From contig CAXGYF010000032.1 in the NCBI GenBank assembly GCA_964013895.1, positions 1 through 17,624 on the forward strand: a stretch of DNA of 17,624 nt, read 5' to 3'. The notes under the pieces are model-generated. The model was not told where the DNA came from. It was given only the letters and a program-made list of their open reading frames with translations, and did no database searches. This DNA comes from MedAcidi-G1 sp002713545. GTDB lineage: Bacteria > Actinomycetota > Acidimicrobiia > Acidimicrobiales > MedAcidi-G1. This document shows, piece after piece, positions 15,707 through 17,624 of the stretch. Position 1 is the first letter of the stretch. Each line of letters starts with the position of its first letter. The translations under genes and the position numbers were made by a program.

Positions 15707-15993
15707 AAGATCTTAGAGACGTTATTATTAGACCAATTGTTTCGGAGAAGTCCTTTGCTCTTCTAGAGCAAAATGTTTTTGCCTTTGAAGTTCATAAGTC
15801 TGCCTCTAAACCAGAAATTCGGGATGCCGTTGAAACGATTTTTGATGTGAGTGTTTTGAAAGTAAATACTTTAAATCGCAAAGGAAAATTGAAGAGAAAT
15901 CGTCGCAAACCCACTATGTCCAAACGACCTGATGTAAAAAGGGCTTACGTGACCCTTGCAGAAGGCGACTCTATAGAATTGTTTGAGGTCTAA
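15703..15993 (+). CDS. rplW: 50S ribosomal protein L23
   Basis: L23 sits at the tunnel exit and docks trigger factor and the signal recognition particle. The 96-residue protein is normal, with IIRPIVSEKS at the start, VFDVSVLKVNTLN-like spacing in the middle and a basic loop RKGKLKRNRRKPTMS. No good Shine-Dalgarno precedes the ATG; the ATGA overlap with rplD suggests re-initiation by ribosomes finishing L4. One base separates its TAA from the rplB ATG. Confidence 0.96.
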   Translation: MKDLRDVIIRPIVSEKSFALLEQNVFAFEVHKSASKPEIRDAVETIFDVSVLKVNTLNRKGKLKRNRRKPTMSKRPDVKRAYVTLAEGDSIELFEV

Positions 15994-15994
15994 T

Positions 15995-16828
15995 ATGCCC
16001 CAGCGACAGCGTAAGCCAACTAGTCCCGGAAGACGATTCCAAACAGTTGCAGATTTTTCTGAAATAACCAAAACTACTCCCGAACGAACTTTAGTTGAGA
16101 AAAAAGTCTCAACTGGAGGGCGTAATAATTACGGCCGAAAAACTTCGCGTCATCGCGGTGGTGGGCATAAGCAAAAGTACAGAGTTATTGATTTCAGGCG
16201 GAATAAAGATGGCGTTCCGGCAACTGTTGCTGCTATTGAATATGATCCAAATCGGAGCTGCAGGATTTTGTTACTGCATTACCATGATGGTGAAAAGCGT
16301 TATATTTTAGCTCCGCGTGGTGTTGAAGTAGGTGATGTACTCAGATCAGGACAAGGAAGCGAAATACGTTCTGGAAACGCATTACCCCTTCGTTATATCC
16401 CTGTCGGAACCGTCATTCATAATGTTGAGTTACATCCAGAGGGTGGTGGTCAATTGGCGCGTAGCGCTGGTTCCAGTATTCAGTTAGTTGCTAAAGAGGG
16501 AGACTTTGCGACTTTACGACTGCCAAGCAGTGAGATGCGTAGAGTCAGAATCGATTGTCGTGCAACAATCGGAGAAGTTGGAAATCAAGAACATGAATTA
16601 ATCAGTATTGGAAAAGCCGGACGTAATAGATGGAAAGGTGTAAGACCTCAATCACGTGGTGTTGCTATGAACCCGGTAGATCATCCATTAGGTGGTGGTG
16701 AAGGAAAGTCATCTGGTGGTCGTCATCCTGTTTCTCCTTGGGGTAAGCCAGAAGGGCGTACTCGAAAAAGAGGGAAACATTCAGACAAGATGATCGTTAG
16801 ACGTCGCCGCGGAAGAGGACGGAGGTAG
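15995..16828 (+). CDS. rplB: 50S ribosomal protein L2
   Basis: L2 is needed for subunit joining and peptidyl transferase activity. From the ATG at 15995 it has 277 residues, the usual size. TSRHRGGGHKQKYR (near 50-63) is the conserved RNA-binding start, and AMNPVDHPLGGGEGKSSGGR contains H230, matching the functionally important E. coli H229. The tail is strongly basic. The frame can be extended to a TTG at 15983 inside rplW, but GAGG (15985-15988) is six bases before the ATG and family proteins begin at or near this Met. Confidence 0.97.
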   Translation: MPQRQRKPTSPGRRFQTVADFSEITKTTPERTLVEKKVSTGGRNNYGRKTSRHRGGGHKQKYRVIDFRRNKDGVPATVAAIEYDPNRSCRILLLHYHDGEKRYILAPRGVEVGDVLRSGQGSEIRSGNALPLRYIPVGTVIHNVELHPEGGGQLARSAGSSIQLVAKEGDFATLRLPSSEMRRVRIDCRATIGEVGNQEHELISIGKAGRNRWKGVRPQSRGVAMNPVDHPLGGGEGKSSGGRHPVSPWGKPEGRTRKRGKHSDKMIVRRRRGRGRR

Positions 16829-16834
16829 AAAGTT

Positions 16835-17110
16835 ATGCCAAGAAGTTTAAAAAAAGGCCCTTTTGTTGATGATCACCTTTTAAAAAAGGTAGATGGTATG
16901 AATGGTTCAGGAGAGAAAAAAGTGATTCAAACCTGGTCTAGGCGTTCAACAATTGTGCCAGACATGTTGGGTCATACGATTGCTGTTCATGATGGGAGGA
17001 AACACATTCCCGTATTTATTACAGAGTCAATGGTTGGCCACAAATTAGGTGAATTTGCGCCCACAAGAACCTTTCGTTCCCATAGCGGTCAGGAGAGGGC
17101 TACAAACTAA
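16835..17110 (+). CDS. rpsS: 30S ribosomal protein S19
   Basis: S19 is a head protein that works with S13 near the A site. The 91-residue protein has the canonical start RSLKKGPFVDDHLLKKV, then TWSRRSTIVPDMLGHTIAVHD and the C-terminal segment GHKLGEFAPTRTF. GGAGGT (16821-16826), overlapping the rplB stop, gives a strong ribosome binding site eight bases before the ATG. Its TAA shares its last A with the rplV ATG (TAATG). Confidence 0.97.
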   Translation: MPRSLKKGPFVDDHLLKKVDGMNGSGEKKVIQTWSRRSTIVPDMLGHTIAVHDGRKHIPVFITESMVGHKLGEFAPTRTFRSHSGQERATN

Positions 17111-17624
17111 TGGTTTCTTTAGATAGTTCTTTATCCAAGGTTGAAAACCGTGAAAGTACGAGATCAGTTGTCCGTTATGCTCGTGTTTCTGCTCATAAAG
17201 CTAGACCCGTGCTAAATCAGATTCGTAGTAAGTCTGTTGGTAGAGCTGAAGAAATTTTGGCTTTTAGCGAAAGATCAGTATCAGATGTTATTTCTGGATG
17301 CTTAAATTCAGCGGTAGCTAATGCAAATAATAATAATGGAATTCCTCAAGAAGAACTTTTTGTTTCAGAGTGTTTCGCTGATGAGGGACCTACTTTAAAA
17401 AGGTTTAGACCAAGAGCGCGTGGACGAGCAACTTCAATTTTCAAAAGAACTTGCCATTTAACAGTAGTTGTTTCACGTTATTCAGAGTCGGAGTTGGAAG
17501 CTTTTCAGATCAGAACTGAATTAAGAAATGAAAGAAAAAATCTTGATTCTGAGACGGAACTCGAAGAGAATCCAAAATCAAAAAAGCGGAAAGTTCGATC
17601 TTCCAAAGAAGAGTCTGTTGAAGA
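17110..17624 (+). CDS. rplV: 50S ribosomal protein L22 (3' end outside window)
   Basis: L22 spans the large subunit with a globular surface domain and a hairpin lining the exit tunnel. The ATG overlaps the rpsS stop, with AGGAGAGG at 17091-17098 as ribosome binding site. The 171 visible codons contain no stop. Residues 22-35 (RYARVSAHKARPVL) start the L22 fold, CLNSAVANANNNNG (64-77) is the central helix region, and RFRPRARGRATSI (98-110) is the tunnel hairpin, ending at LTVVVS (117-122). Compared with E. coli L22 there are about 14 extra N-terminal residues and a charged tail of at least 49 residues rich in Glu, Lys, Arg and Ser. Such tails occur in some actinobacteria. Upstream context and fold make the call secure. 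Confidence 0.95.
   Translation, partial: MVSLDSSLSKVENRESTRSVVRYARVSAHKARPVLNQIRSKSVGRAEEILAFSERSVSDVISGCLNSAVANANNNNGIPQEELFVSECFADEGPTLKRFRPRARGRATSIFKRTCHLTVVVSRYSESELEAFQIRTELRNERKNLDSETELEENPKSKKRKVRSSKEESVE

Noticed and set aside
15983..15994. Longer L2 start at TTG 15983
   Set aside because: The ATG at 15995 has a well-placed GAGG and matches the family N-terminus.
1..17624. tRNA genes, CRISPR arrays, insertion sequences
   Set aside because: No cloverleaf-like segment, no regularly spaced repeats and no transposase frame were seen; the only tandem repeat is the 21-base array before fusA.

Overview
The window is a run of core gene-expression genes from one bacterium. In order it holds the end of rplJ, rplL, rpoB and rpoC (ribosomal stalk plus RNA polymerase), then rpsL, rpsG, fusA and tuf (the str operon), then the S10 operon genes rpsJ, rplC, rplD, rplW, rplB, rpsS and rplV, with rplV running off the right edge. 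All of these are on the + strand. There are no tRNA or rRNA genes, insertion sequences or CRISPR arrays.

The proteins look actinobacterial (Actinomycetota). The clearest marker is the long charged coiled-coil insertion near the N-terminus of RpoC (about residues 146-235), which matches the one I know from Mycobacterium and its relatives. The direct str-to-S10 linkage and the RpoB, S12 and EF-Tu sequences agree. Base composition is low for that phylum (about 40% G+C, judged by eye from sampled lines), with frequent GTG and TTG starts. An uncultured, possibly aquatic, low-GC lineage near Acidimicrobiia would fit, but the class-level guess is weak.

Layout: 1-409 stalk proteins; 410-646 a leader with hairpins and candidate promoters; 647-8274 rpoB and rpoC; 8275-8387 a short gap with a promoter-like pair inside a dyad; 8388-12940 rpsL to rpsJ; 12937-14082 (possibly to 14169) a minus-strand membrane protein gene of the AI-2E transporter/PerM family; 14083-14408 a structured intergenic region between divergent genes; 14409-17624 rplC to rplV, tightly packed with overlapping or near-touching start and stop codons.

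Two things stand out. First, the S10 operon is broken between rpsJ and rplC by an opposite-strand membrane protein gene. That gene overlaps the rpsJ stop by 4 bases and leaves rplC onward needing its own promoter. The gap before rplC holds a perfect 13-bp inverted repeat centred on a short palindrome, a strong GC hairpin and a plausible promoter. Second, RpoC has lost three of the four cysteines of its second zinc site, while the first zinc site is intact.
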